Below, piece after piece: positions 25,120-35,034 of a DNA stretch of 64,000 bases; position 1 is the stretch's first letter; every line of letters starts with the position of its first letter. The stretch comes from Streptomyces longhuiensis (GTDB lineage Bacteria > Actinomycetota > Actinomycetes > Streptomycetales > Streptomycetaceae): contig NZ_CP085173.1 in the NCBI RefSeq assembly GCF_020616555.1, forward strand, positions 7,580,001 through 7,644,000, written 5' to 3'. The translations under genes and the position numbers were made by a program. The notes beneath the pieces are model-generated. The model was not told the DNA's origin. It searched no databases and worked only from the letters and a program-made list of their open reading frames with translations.

Positions 25120-25123
<4 letters not shown>
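24263..25123 (-). CDS. Iron-sulfur N-terminal half of formate dehydrogenase alpha subunit
   Basis: 286 aa. A 2Fe-2S ferredoxin fold (C34, C45, C56, C59 and nearby C73) leads to two 4Fe-4S clusters in ferredoxin-like order (C152/155/158/162 and C196/199/202/206). The C-terminus is the Molybdop_Fe4S4 domain (CAYCGVGC at 237-244, C272 in NLCIKGRFGY). In FdsA/FdhF-type enzymes these domains are fused to the N-terminus of the catalytic chain; here the protein ends just after GRFGYQHVQNRD, and the catalytic part is the separate gene at 27069-29009. The NuoG-like His-Cys3 cluster region lacks cysteines. The start ATG overlaps the previous stop (ATGA). Confidence 0.88.
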
Positions 25124-27060
<1,937 letters not shown>

Positions 27061-27068
27061 GTCCTGCC

Positions 27069-29009
27069 TCAGCTCCTCACGGCCGCGACCGGCAGTTTCT
27101 CGATGCGGATCGCCGAGGCCTTGAACTCCGCGGTCCCCGCGATCGGGCAGTTCGCCTCGATCGTCAGCTGGTTGGTGTCCACCTCGTCGGGAAAGTGCAT
27201 GGTCATGAAGGCGAGGCCGGGCCGCAGCGCCGGGTCGACCCACACGGGCGCCACCACGACGCCGCGCCGCGACGACACCCGCACCTCCTCGCCCACCACG
27301 ACGCCGTACCGCTCCGCGTCCTCCGGGCACAGCTCGATGTACTCGCCGCGCCGCAGCGGAGAGGCGTAACCCCCGCTCTGCACACCGGTGTTGTACGAGT
27401 CGAGGCGGCGGCCCGTCGTCAGGCGGATCGGGAACGACTCGTCCGTCAGGTCCACCGGCGGGTCGTGCGCGACGAGCCCGAAGGGCGCCGCGGGACCGCG
27501 CAGCGCCGGGTCCGACTCCCACAGCCTCCCGTGCAGGAAGCTCGACGGCAGGACCTCCAGGTCGGGGCACGGCCACTGAAGGCCCTGATGCTCCTCCAGA
27601 CGGTCGTACGTCATGCCGAAGTGGTCCGGCGACAGGGCACGCAGCTCGTTCCACACGGCCTCGGAGTCGGCGAACTTCCAGTCGTGGCCGAGCCGCGCGG
27701 CGACCTCGCAGATGATGTCGATGTCCTCGCGGGCCTCGCCGGGCGGGGTGAGCGCGGCACGCACGCGCTGGACCCGGCGTTCGCTGTTGGTCGTCGTGCC
27801 GTCCGTCTCCGCCCACGCGGCGGTCGCGGGCAGTACGACGTCGGCCATCTCGGCCGTCTTCGTCAGGAAGATGTCCTGCACGACCAGGTGATCGAGGGCC
27901 GCGAGACGGCGTATCGCCTGCTCGCTGTCGGCCTCGGACTGCGCGGGGTTCTCGCCGATGCAGTACACGGCGCGCAGCTCACCGTGCTCCATCGCCTCGA
28001 ACATGTCCGTGAGCGTCATCCCGTACCGCGGCTGGATGGCCGCGCCCCACGCCCGCTCGAACTTGACGCGGTGCGCGGCGTCGAGGATGTCCTGGAAGCC
28101 GGGCAGGCGGTTGGGGATGGCGCCCATGTCGCCGCCGCCCTGGACGTTGTTCTGCCCGCGCAGGGGCTGGACGCCGGAGCCGTAGCGGCCGACGTGCCCG
28201 GTGAGCAACGACAGATTGATCAACGCCCGTACGTTGTCCGTGCCGTTGTGGTGCTCCGTGATGCCGAGGGTCCAGCACAGCTGGGCGCGCTCGGCGGTGG
28301 CGTAGGCGTGCGCGAGGTCGCGGATGGCGGCGGCGGGGACGCCCGTGACCTTCTCGGCGAGGGAGAGGGTCCAGGGCTCGACCAGCTCGGCGTACTCGTC
28401 GAAGCCGGTCGTGGCCCGCTCGATGAACGCCTTGTTGTGCAGGCCCGCGTGGATGATCTCGCGCCCCACGGCGTGGGCGAGCGGGATGTCCGTGCCGACG
28501 TTCAGGCCGAGCCAGCTCTCCGCCCACTCGGCGGTCGACGTGCGGCGCGGATCGACGGCGTACATCCGCGCCCCGTTCCTGATCCCCTTCAGGACGTGCT
28601 GGAAGAAGATCGGGTGCGCGAAGCGGGCGTTGGAGCCCCACATCACGACGAGGTCGGTGTGCTCGACCTCCTCGTACGAGGAGGTGCCGCCGCCCGAGCC
28701 GAACGCCGCGGACAGGCCCGCGACGCTCGGTGCGTGACAGGTGCGGTTGCACGAGTCGACGTTGTTGGTGCCCATCACGACGCGGGTGAACTTCTGCGCC
28801 ACGTAGTTCATCTCGTTCGTGGCGCGCGCGCAGGACAGCATCGCGAACGCGTCCGGGCCGTGCGCCTCCCTGGTGCGCCGGAACCCGTCAGCCGCCCTGG
28901 CGAGCGCCTCGTCCCAGGTGGCACGGCGGAACGGCTCGTCGCGTGCGTCCCGGACGAGGGGATGGGTGAGGCGGGTGTACGTCTTCGGGGTGCGGTCCCG
29001 CTTCTTCAT
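27069..29009 (-). CDS. Formate dehydrogenase catalytic (molybdopterin) half
   Basis: 646 aa. Bis-MGD molybdenum/tungsten oxidoreductase fold. The likely molybdenum-ligating residue is Cys91 in NNVDSCNRTCHAPSVAGL, the position of selenocysteine in E. coli FdhF, followed by the conserved His. Further segments are VMWGSNARFAHPIFFQHVL, QNNVQGGGDMG and a C-terminal molydop_binding domain (GRRLDSYNTGVQSG). It starts MKKRDRTPKTYTRLTHPLVRD and so lacks the N-terminal Fe4S4 domain, which is on the gene at 24263-25123. It oxidises formate to CO2. It overlaps the PanE-like gene by ATGA. Confidence 0.9.
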   Translation of the reverse strand: MKKRDRTPKTYTRLTHPLVRDARDEPFRRATWDEALARAADGFRRTREAHGPDAFAMLSCARATNEMNYVAQKFTRVVMGTNNVDSCNRTCHAPSVAGLSAAFGSGGGTSSYEEVEHTDLVVMWGSNARFAHPIFFQHVLKGIRNGARMYAVDPRRTSTAEWAESWLGLNVGTDIPLAHAVGREIIHAGLHNKAFIERATTGFDEYAELVEPWTLSLAEKVTGVPAAAIRDLAHAYATAERAQLCWTLGITEHHNGTDNVRALINLSLLTGHVGRYGSGVQPLRGQNNVQGGGDMGAIPNRLPGFQDILDAAHRVKFERAWGAAIQPRYGMTLTDMFEAMEHGELRAVYCIGENPAQSEADSEQAIRRLAALDHLVVQDIFLTKTAEMADVVLPATAAWAETDGTTTNSERRVQRVRAALTPPGEAREDIDIICEVAARLGHDWKFADSEAVWNELRALSPDHFGMTYDRLEEHQGLQWPCPDLEVLPSSFLHGRLWESDPALRGPAAPFGLVAHDPPVDLTDESFPIRLTTGRRLDSYNTGVQSGGYASPLRRGEYIELCPEDAERYGVVVGEEVRVSSRRGVVVAPVWVDPALRPGLAFMTMHFPDEVDTNQLTIEANCPIAGTAEFKASAIRIEKLPVAAVRS

Positions 29010-29983
29010 GCCGCGCTCCTCATGCGGTCGGCGAGCAGATCCGAGATGGCGTGGACGGTGCGGAGCGTCGGGACCGGGACGCCGGTGATCTCCGCCAGTT
29101 CCACGACGGCCGCGAGCAGCACGTCGAGTTCGAGCGGTTTGCCGCGCTCCAGGTCCTGGAGTGTCGAGGTGCGGTGGTCGCCGACGCGCTCGGCCCCGGC
29201 CAGGCGCCGCTCGACGGAGATGTCCGGCCGGCAGCCCAGCGCCCCGGCGACGGCGAGCGTCTCGGTCATCATGATCTCGATGACCCGGCGCGTGCCGCCG
29301 TGCAGGCACATCTGCCGCATGGTCGCCCGGGACAGCGCACTGATGGGGTTGAACGAGATGTTGCCGAGCAGCTTGATCCAGATGTCACCGCGCAGCTCGG
29401 GCTCGACCGGGCACTTGAGGCCCCCGGCCTGCATCGCCCGACTGAACGCGAGGCAGCGGTCCGACACCGAGCGGTCGGGCTCCCCGATGGAGAACCTGGT
29501 TCCTTCGAGGTGGCGTACGACGCCGGGGCCCTCGAGCTCCGTCGCCGCGTAGACGACACAGCCGATGGCCCGCTCGGGCGCGAGCACCGCACTGACCGCG
29601 CCGCCCGGGTCCACGCTCTCGACGCGCTGCCCGTCGTGCGGGCCGCCGTGCCGGTGGAAGTACCACCAGGGGATGCCGTTCTGGGCCGCGATCACGGCCG
29701 TCGAGCTGTGCAGCAGTGGCTCGATGAGCGGCCCGCACGCCGCGTACGAGTTGGCCTTGAGGCCGAGGAAGACATAGTCGACCGGGCCGATCCCCGAGGG
29801 GTCGTCGGTCGCGTGGACGCGGGCGGTGAAGTCACCGCGGGGGCTGCGTACTTGGACGCCGTGCTGCCTCATGGCCGCGAGGTGCGGTCCACGGGCTACG
29901 AGATGCACGTCGGCGCCGGCGCGGTGCAGCGCGGCTCCGACGTAGGCGCCGATCGCACCGGCGCCGAGGACTGCGACTTTCAC
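29006..29983 (-). CDS. Ketopantoate reductase (PanE/ApbA)-family protein
   Basis: 325 aa. The Rossmann motif is VKVAVLGAGAIGAYVGAAL at the N-terminus; the ketopantoate-type Lys is in FLGLKANSY and the C-terminal domain shows DIWIKLLGNISFNPISAL (catalytic Lys/Asn region). Family members reduce 2-ketopantoate or related 2-keto acids with NADPH. GTG start at 29983 has GGAG upstream. It is the first gene of the formate dehydrogenase operon, overlapping the next gene by 4 bp, so a role on a keto- or hydroxy-acid linked to formate release is more likely than pantothenate synthesis, though unproven. Confidence 0.88.
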   Translation of the reverse strand: MKVAVLGAGAIGAYVGAALHRAGADVHLVARGPHLAAMRQHGVQVRSPRGDFTARVHATDDPSGIGPVDYVFLGLKANSYAACGPLIEPLLHSSTAVIAAQNGIPWWYFHRHGGPHDGQRVESVDPGGAVSAVLAPERAIGCVVYAATELEGPGVVRHLEGTRFSIGEPDRSVSDRCLAFSRAMQAGGLKCPVEPELRGDIWIKLLGNISFNPISALSRATMRQMCLHGGTRRVIEIMMTETLAVAGALGCRPDISVERRLAGAERVGDHRTSTLQDLERGKPLELDVLLAAVVELAEITGVPVPTLRTVHAISDLLADRMRSAA

Positions 29984-30060
29984 GATGGCGAGCTCCGTTC
30001 GGTCGAGGGCTCCTGCTCTCACGGGAGGAGAGTGCGGAGGACCGTCGGACTGTCGATGGA

Positions 30061-30076
30061 ATATTGTCTACAGTAT
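30061..30076. promoter_or_regulatory. Operator-like palindrome between formate dehydrogenase operon and transporter
   Basis: ATATTGTCTACAGTAT is a 16-bp imperfect palindrome of the form ATAyTGT-NN-ACArTAT. TGT-NN-ACA is typical of FCD-type GntR regulators. On the reverse strand it reads ATACTGTAGACAATAT, sharing ACTGTAGAC with the site upstream of the GntR gene. Confidence 0.65.
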
Positions 30077-30174
30077 GGAAGATGGGCCGACAAGAGGTGG
30101 CGCATCGCATACCGTGTACGGATTCCGGTGCATGCTCTTCCCAACTCCCGTACGGCTCCCTAACGTTCGGGATC

Positions 30175-31512
30175 ATGAGGCCCCCCGTCGCGCCAACCGG
30201 CTGGAGCCGCTGGCTCGTTCCGCCCGCCGCTCTGTCCGTCCATCTCTCCATCGGCCAGGCCTATGCCTGGAGCGTCTTCAAGCCCCCGCTCGAGTCCGCC
30301 ATGCACCTCAGCGGCACCGAGAGCGCCCTCCCCTTCCAGCTCGGCATCGTGATGCTCGGCCTCTCCGCGGCCTTCGGCGGCACGCTCGTCGAGCGCAACG
30401 GTCCGCGCTGGGCGATGACCGTCGCCCTCATCTGCTTCTCCTCCGGCTTCCTGCTCTCCGCCCTCGGCGCCGCCACCGGCCAGTTCTGGCTGATCGTCTT
30501 CGGCTACGGCTTCGTCGGCGGGATCGGCCTCGGCATCGGCTACATCTCGCCCGTGTCGACCCTGATCAAGTGGTTCCCCGACCGGCCCGGCATGGCCACC
30601 GGCATCGCGATCATGGGCTTCGGCGGCGGCGCGCTGATCGCCTCGCCGTGGTCCGCGCAGATGCTGGAGTCCTTCGGCGCCGACTCCTCGGGCATCGCCC
30701 TCGCCTTCCTCGTGCACGGACTCGCGTACGCCGTGTTCATGTCGCTCGGGGTGCTGCTCGTGCGGGTGCCCCGTACCGAGGGGGCACCCAGGCCAGGGGC
30801 GCCCGCGCCGCTCGAAGGGGTGCAGGTCTCGGCCCGCGGCGCCGTGCGCACCCCCCAGTTCTGGTGCCTGTGGCTCGTGCTCTGCATGAACGTGACAGCG
30901 GGCATCGGCATCCTGGAGAAGGCCGCCCCGATGATCACGGACTTCTTCAAGGACAGCGGCACCCCCGTCAGCGTCTCCGCGGCCGCCGGCTTCGTCGCGC
31001 TCCTGTCGGCGGCGAACATGGCGGGCCGCATCGGCTGGTCCTCCGCCTCCGACCTGGTCGGCCGCAAGAACGTCTACCGCCTCTACCTGGGCGTGGGTGC
31101 CGTCATGTACCTGCTGATCGCCCGCTTCGGCGACTCCTCCAAGCCCCTGTTCATCGGCTGCGCGCTGGTGATCCTCTCCTTCTACGGCGGCGGCTTCGCC
31201 ACCGTCCCCGCGTACCTCAAGGATCTCTTCGGCACCTACCAGGTCGGCGCGATCCACGGCCGGCTGCTCACCGCGTGGTCCACCGCCGGAGTACTCGGCC
31301 CGCTGATCGTCAACCGGGTCGCCGACAGCCAGGAAGAGGCCGGCAAGCACGGCCAGGACCTCTACGGCCTGTCCTTCACGATCATGATCGGGCTGCTCGT
31401 CGTCGGATTCGTCGCCAACGAGCTGATCCGTCCCGTCCACGCCCGCCACCACATCCCCGCCCCGAGGGAGGCCACCGATGACGCAGCCGCAGAGCGCCGG
31501 CAGTCCGCCTAG
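30175..31512 (+). CDS. OFA (oxalate/formate antiporter)-family MFS transporter
   Basis: 445 aa, 12 predicted helices. OFA features: SIGQAYAWSVFKPPLE in TM1, GYGFVGGIGLGIGYISPVSTLIKWFPDRPGMATGIAIMGFGGGALI (TM4-5), and the central loop LVGRKNVYR. It is divergent from the formate dehydrogenase operon across 191 bp that hold a GntR-type palindrome, so it probably moves formate, oxalate or a related small anion for that enzyme. ATG 30175 (MRPPVAPTGWSRW) is chosen over the upstream frame, which is non-homologous. A 45-aa subunit gene overlaps its 3' end. Confidence 0.9.
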   Translation: MRPPVAPTGWSRWLVPPAALSVHLSIGQAYAWSVFKPPLESAMHLSGTESALPFQLGIVMLGLSAAFGGTLVERNGPRWAMTVALICFSSGFLLSALGAATGQFWLIVFGYGFVGGIGLGIGYISPVSTLIKWFPDRPGMATGIAIMGFGGGALIASPWSAQMLESFGADSSGIALAFLVHGLAYAVFMSLGVLLVRVPRTEGAPRPGAPAPLEGVQVSARGAVRTPQFWCLWLVLCMNVTAGIGILEKAAPMITDFFKDSGTPVSVSAAAGFVALLSAANMAGRIGWSSASDLVGRKNVYRLYLGVGAVMYLLIARFGDSSKPLFIGCALVILSFYGGGFATVPAYLKDLFGTYQVGAIHGRLLTAWSTAGVLGPLIVNRVADSQEEAGKHGQDLYGLSFTIMIGLLVVGFVANELIRPVHARHHIPAPREATDDAAAERRQSA

Positions 31513-31615
31513 CCGCCGCGCGCTCACCCTGTGCGCCTGGCTGTGGGTCGGGGTGCCGCTCGTGTACGGCCTGTACGAACTCGTGCAGAAGGCGAGGCAG
31601 CTCTTCACGGGGTAG
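31478..31615 (+). CDS. Small membrane subunit of the OFA-type transporter
   Basis: 45 aa: a short polar N-terminus, one membrane helix (LTLCAWLWVGVPLVYGLYELV) and a basic amphipathic end (QKARQLFTG). It matches the kind of protein annotated as MFS transporter small subunit that accompanies OFA carriers. The start ATG has GGGAGG upstream and overlaps the transporter gene by 35 bp in another frame, implying coupled translation in fixed ratio. It is too short for usual ORF calling. Confidence 0.82.
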   Translation: MTQPQSAGSPPSRRALTLCAWLWVGVPLVYGLYELVQKARQLFTG

Positions 31616-31762
31616 ACCGGGGCGGAGCCCGGACGCCGCAGGGTGATGTGGGGCACCCTCCAACCAGGGCACCCCAATCCTGTCGCTTTACGTGCCCTCG
31701 TACCGGTGAGTCGCTCACCAGACTGGTGGATCCGCATCTCGAACACCGAGGGGACTCCACCC

Positions 31763-32710
31763 ATGACCGGTTCGCGCATCACCGCCGTAGGCCACTACCA
31801 GCCCGCCAGGGTCCTCACCAACGAGGACCTGGCGGCCATGGTGGACACCGACGACGCGTGGATCCGCAGCCGCGTGGGCATCCGCACGCGTCACATCGCG
31901 GGTCCCGACGAGCCGGTCGACGAGCTGGCCGCGCACGCCGCGGCGAAGGCCCTCGCGGCGGCGGGACTGACGGCGAGCGACATCGACCTCGTCGTGGTCG
32001 CCACCTCCACCGCCGTCGACCGCTCGCCGAACATGGCCGCACGCGTCGCGCACCGCATCGGGGTGCCCTCGCCCGCCGCGCTCGACGTCAATGTGGTGTG
32101 CGCCGGCTTCACGCACGCGCTCGCCACCGCCGACCACGCGGTACGGGCGGGCGCCGCGACGCGCGCCCTGGTGATCGGCGCCGACAAGATGTCCGCCGTC
32201 ACCGACTGGACGGACCGCACCACCTGCGTCCTCGTCGGCGACGGCGCGGGCGCCGTCGTGGTCGAGGCCTGCCCGCCCGGCGACGAGCCGGGCATCGGGC
32301 CCGTCCTGTGGGGTTCCGTGCCCGAGATGGGCAACGCCGTGCGCATCGAGGGCGAGCCCGCGCGCTTCGCGCAGGAGGGCCAGAGCGTCTACCGCTGGGC
32401 GACACAGCAGCTGCCGCCGCTGGCCCGCGCGGCGTGCGAGCGGGCCGGGTACACGCCCGCGGATCTGGCCGCGGTCGTCCTGCACCAGGCGAACCTGCGG
32501 ATCATCGAGCCGCTCGCCGGGAAGATCGGCGCGGTGAACGCCGTCGTCGCGCGTGACGTCGTCGACTCGGGCAACACATCCGCCGCCAGCATCCCGCTCG
32601 CCTTCTCCAAGCTCGTCGAGCGCGGCGAGATCCGCAGCGGCCAGCCGGTGCTGCTCTTCGGATTCGGCGGCAACCTGTCGTACGCGGGCCAGGTCGTCCA
32701 CTGCCCTTGA
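31763..32710 (+). CDS. FabH-like beta-ketoacyl-ACP synthase III
   Basis: 315 aa thiolase-fold enzyme that condenses an acyl-CoA with malonyl-ACP or another nucleophile. The Cys-His-Asn triad is at C113 (VVCAGF), H241 (LHQANLRI) and N271 (SGNTSAASIP). ATG 31763 is the family start; an inverted repeat GGTGAG-TCG-CTCACC lies at 31705-31719 in its leader. It is not next to other fatty-acid or polyketide genes, so its product is unclear. A paralogue of the housekeeping FabH is more likely than the primary one, which normally lies in the fab cluster. Confidence 0.88.
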   Translation: MTGSRITAVGHYQPARVLTNEDLAAMVDTDDAWIRSRVGIRTRHIAGPDEPVDELAAHAAAKALAAAGLTASDIDLVVVATSTAVDRSPNMAARVAHRIGVPSPAALDVNVVCAGFTHALATADHAVRAGAATRALVIGADKMSAVTDWTDRTTCVLVGDGAGAVVVEACPPGDEPGIGPVLWGSVPEMGNAVRIEGEPARFAQEGQSVYRWATQQLPPLARAACERAGYTPADLAAVVLHQANLRIIEPLAGKIGAVNAVVARDVVDSGNTSAASIPLAFSKLVERGEIRSGQPVLLFGFGGNLSYAGQVVHCP

Positions 32711-32782
32711 GCAGGCGTGATTTCGCGGCGTTCACGGGTGTGACGAGCCCAACTCCCGCCCCTACTGGCCATTGTGCTCGGT

Positions 32783-32798
32783 AGACTGTAGACGAAAG
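32783..32798. promoter_or_regulatory. GntR-type site upstream of the FCD regulator gene
   Basis: AGACTGTAGACGAAAG contains ACTGTAGAC, identical over nine bases to the reverse strand of the site at 30061-30076. It lies 44 bp before the regulator start, consistent with autoregulation. Confidence 0.6.
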
Positions 32799-32841
32799 CC
32801 AATTCATACTGGCTTCTCCGTTGCACAGGAGGGGGACCGCG

Positions 32842-33519
32842 ATGTTGTCCACAGGACTGCCGCAGGGGGCGGTGCCCAAGCTCGAGCGCCCCGGACCGCT
32901 GCGCGAGCGGGTCTACGAGGCGCTGCTCGAACTGATCACGACGCGCGCACTTCAGCCCGGCCAGCACCTGGTCGAGAGCGAACTCGCCGGGCACCTCGGG
33001 GTGTCGAGGCAGCCCGTGCGCGAGGCGCTCCAGCGGCTGAACACGGAGGGCTGGGTCGATCTCCGTCCCGCGCAGGGCGCCTTCGTGCACGAGCCGACCG
33101 AGGACGAGGCGGACCAGCTCCTCACGGTCCGTACGCTCCTGGAGGCCGAGGCGGCCCGCCTTGCCGCAGCGAACGCCGGCAAGCCCGGGATCACCGCGCT
33201 CGAAGAGCTGTGCGCCAGAGGCGAGCAGGCCGTCGCCGACGGCGACGTCGAACTCGTCGTCGCCACGAACGCGGCCTTCCACGCCAAGGTCATGGAACTC
33301 GCGGGGAACGTCGTCCTGGGCGAGCTCGCCGGACAGGTCGACCGCCGCGTGCGCTGGTACTACCAGCCGGTGGCCCGCCAGCGCGGCAAGCAGTCCTGGA
33401 TCGAGCACCGCGAGCTGATCGCGGCGATCGCGCAGCGGGACGAGGCACGCGCGACGGCGGTCATGCGGGCCCACACCGAGCACACCCGCGAGACGTACCA
33501 CCGGCGCGACCGGTCGTAG
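32842..33519 (+). CDS. GntR-family (FCD-type) transcriptional regulator
   Basis: 225 aa. N-terminal winged HTH (LRERVYEALLELITTRALQPGQHLVESELAGHLGVSRQPVREALQRLNTEGWVDLRPAQGAFV) and C-terminal all-helical FCD domain with metal/ligand histidines in NAAFHAKVMELAGN and EHRELIAAIAQRD. FCD regulators sense small organic acids. The strong AGGAGGGGG fixes the ATG at 32842. Similar TGT-NN-ACA or ACTGTA sites occur upstream of its own gene, between the formate operon and its transporter, and between the ThDP enzyme and SucC genes, so it may control both formate/oxalate modules. Confidence 0.9.
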   Translation: MLSTGLPQGAVPKLERPGPLRERVYEALLELITTRALQPGQHLVESELAGHLGVSRQPVREALQRLNTEGWVDLRPAQGAFVHEPTEDEADQLLTVRTLLEAEAARLAAANAGKPGITALEELCARGEQAVADGDVELVVATNAAFHAKVMELAGNVVLGELAGQVDRRVRWYYQPVARQRGKQSWIEHRELIAAIAQRDEARATAVMRAHTEHTRETYHRRDRS

Positions 33520-33551
33520 GGCCGCGCCCGCCCACGGATCACGGTCGGGGC

Positions 33552-33637
33552 GCGCCCCTGAAGGGGGCGCGGGACCGCTACATGTGCGGCTCCGCCGCGT
33601 GGGCGCGACCAGCCGCAGACGACCCGTCGCCCGAAGG
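33552..33637. repeat. Dispersed repeat, copy 1 (overlaps the LtrA gene 3' end)
   Basis: About 86 bp that starts with a hairpin (GCGCCCC-TGAAG-GGGGCGC, 33552-33570), continues through GCGGCTCCGCC and TGGGCGCG, and ends CCCGAAGG. It is closely similar to 37850-37933. The part 33578-33637 encodes the last 19 residues of the LtrA-like protein. The hairpin can act as terminator for both convergent genes. Confidence 0.8.
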
Positions 33638-34834
33638 AACGCCCCGACAGGCCCGCGCCTCCGCGGCCAGCATCGCCACGAGGATCACGACGAGCGCGAC
33701 GAGTTCCGCCACGGCGGCCACGTGCGTCCCGAGCAGCGCCGCGCCGAGCACCACCGGCACGGCCGCCGCCCTGAGGGCCAGGGGGGAGAGCCGCATCGCG
33801 GCCCTGAACGCGACATCGCCGGCCAGGAACAGCGCGACACCGCCCGCGAGCGCGAGCGCGGGCCCGGTGTGCAGATGGTCACCGAGGTGCCCGAGCGACT
33901 TCTTCACGCCCGCCGCGAGGAACGCGACGCCGAGCAGCATCGGCAGGAAGGCGTAGTAGTACGCGTTCATCGCGAGGCGGAACCGGCGCGCCGGCGACGT
34001 CGCCCGGAACGTCTCCTCGGCCGCGCCCTCGTCCCGTACGAAATACGTCCACCACAGCGCGACCGCGACCGCCAGCGCCAGGAACGCGCCCCCGAACAGG
34101 CCCACCGTCAGCGGCTGGTCGCCGATGCCGATGCCGATCGCGATGACGGACTCGCCGAACGCGATGATCAGGAGCAGGCCGTGGCGCTCCACGAAGTGCC
34201 CCGGCTCCAGTCCGCCGAGCTGACCCCTGAGGTCGTCCGTCGTGCGCCCGCCCCGGCCGCGGGGGCCGATCTGGGCGAGGAACGGCGTCACGATCTGGAG
34301 CACGATCGCGAGGACCCACCACGCGTCGGCGGCGAGCCCGTGGAAGAACCCGCCCGTCGTCACGGCGAGCGCGGCCAGCGCGTTCGGCACCGCGTACCAG
34401 ATCACGTCACGGCCGTGGCTGCGCGTGTACAGCGCGCTGTGCACCACGACGACGAGCAGGAAACCGAGGCCGAAGACCACGCCGCCGTCGGTGAAGGCGC
34501 GCGGGATGGCGAGCGCGCACACGAGGAACGCGCCCATCCCGACGATGAGCAGCAGCCGGCGTGAGGGCCGGTCGGGCGGCACCTGGTTGGTGAGGTAGGC
34601 GTAGGCGCCGTACATCCAGAACAGCACGACGAAGATGAGGACGACCCGCCCCGCCGTGGCGAAGGACAGGTCGTGCGCCAGCAGCACGGTGATCTGCGTC
34701 AGGGTGAAGACGAAGACGAGGTCGAAGAAGAGCTCCAGCGTGCTGACCCGCAGTTCCGCGGCGGGCTGCTCCGTTTCCCGCGCGGCGGGCCGTTCCTCTC
34801 CCCGCCCCGCCGGCGCCCGCGTGCTCTCCGTCAT
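33578..34834 (-). CDS. Low temperature requirement A (LtrA)-family membrane protein
   Basis: 418 aa with about 11-12 membrane helices. The LtrA motif LELFFDLVFVFTLTQ is near residue 35, and VERHGLLLIIAFGESVIAIGIG is the second conserved block. The biochemical role is unknown; LtrA was named from Listeria growth at low temperature. ATG at 34834 (MTESTRAPAGRG) is preferred over the frame to 34927. The last 19 residues (PSGDGSSAAGRAHAAEPHM) come from a dispersed intergenic repeat and are probably not part of the ancestral protein. Confidence 0.85.
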   Translation of the reverse strand: MTESTRAPAGRGEERPAARETEQPAAELRVSTLELFFDLVFVFTLTQITVLLAHDLSFATAGRVVLIFVVLFWMYGAYAYLTNQVPPDRPSRRLLLIVGMGAFLVCALAIPRAFTDGGVVFGLGFLLVVVVHSALYTRSHGRDVIWYAVPNALAALAVTTGGFFHGLAADAWWVLAIVLQIVTPFLAQIGPRGRGGRTTDDLRGQLGGLEPGHFVERHGLLLIIAFGESVIAIGIGIGDQPLTVGLFGGAFLALAVAVALWWTYFVRDEGAAEETFRATSPARRFRLAMNAYYYAFLPMLLGVAFLAAGVKKSLGHLGDHLHTGPALALAGGVALFLAGDVAFRAAMRLSPLALRAAAVPVVLGAALLGTHVAAVAELVALVVILVAMLAAEARACRGVPSGDGSSAAGRAHAAEPHM

Positions 34835-34900
34835 TCCAACCCCCTTGTGACGTCCATCAGTTGCGCGAGCGACAGGGTACGCGGAACCTCCCTCCGGACT

Positions 34901-34979
34901 CTTTGTCCTGTCACTGGAGAAAGTCATGGGTAATTGCTGCGCAACTTCTTCCCACTCCCGGCAAGCACTGCTACGTTCC
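34901..34979 (+). promoter_or_regulatory. Conserved promoter/operator segment upstream of the ROK gene
   Basis: TTTGTCCTG (34902), GGAGAAAGTCA (34916), the palindrome TTGC-TGC-GCAA (34934-34944), TTCC, CCCGG-CAA and GCTACGTT occur in this order. The same blocks occur at 42311-42388 with nearly the same spacing. TACGTT may be a -10 element. Confidence 0.75.
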
Positions 34980-35034
34980 CCTCGAAAGCCCGAAGACGGG
35001 ACGACAGGCGGCCCGGTGAGGCGGTGAGGGGCAC

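Noticed and set aside
29006..29983. Considered as true pantothenate-pathway panE
   Set aside because: It lacks panB/panC neighbours and is translationally coupled to formate dehydrogenase; kept as a family-level call only.
31763..32710. Considered as the start of a polyketide or fatty-acid cluster because of the FabH-like gene
   Set aside because: No ACP, KS/CLF, ketoreductase or other biosynthetic genes are next to it.
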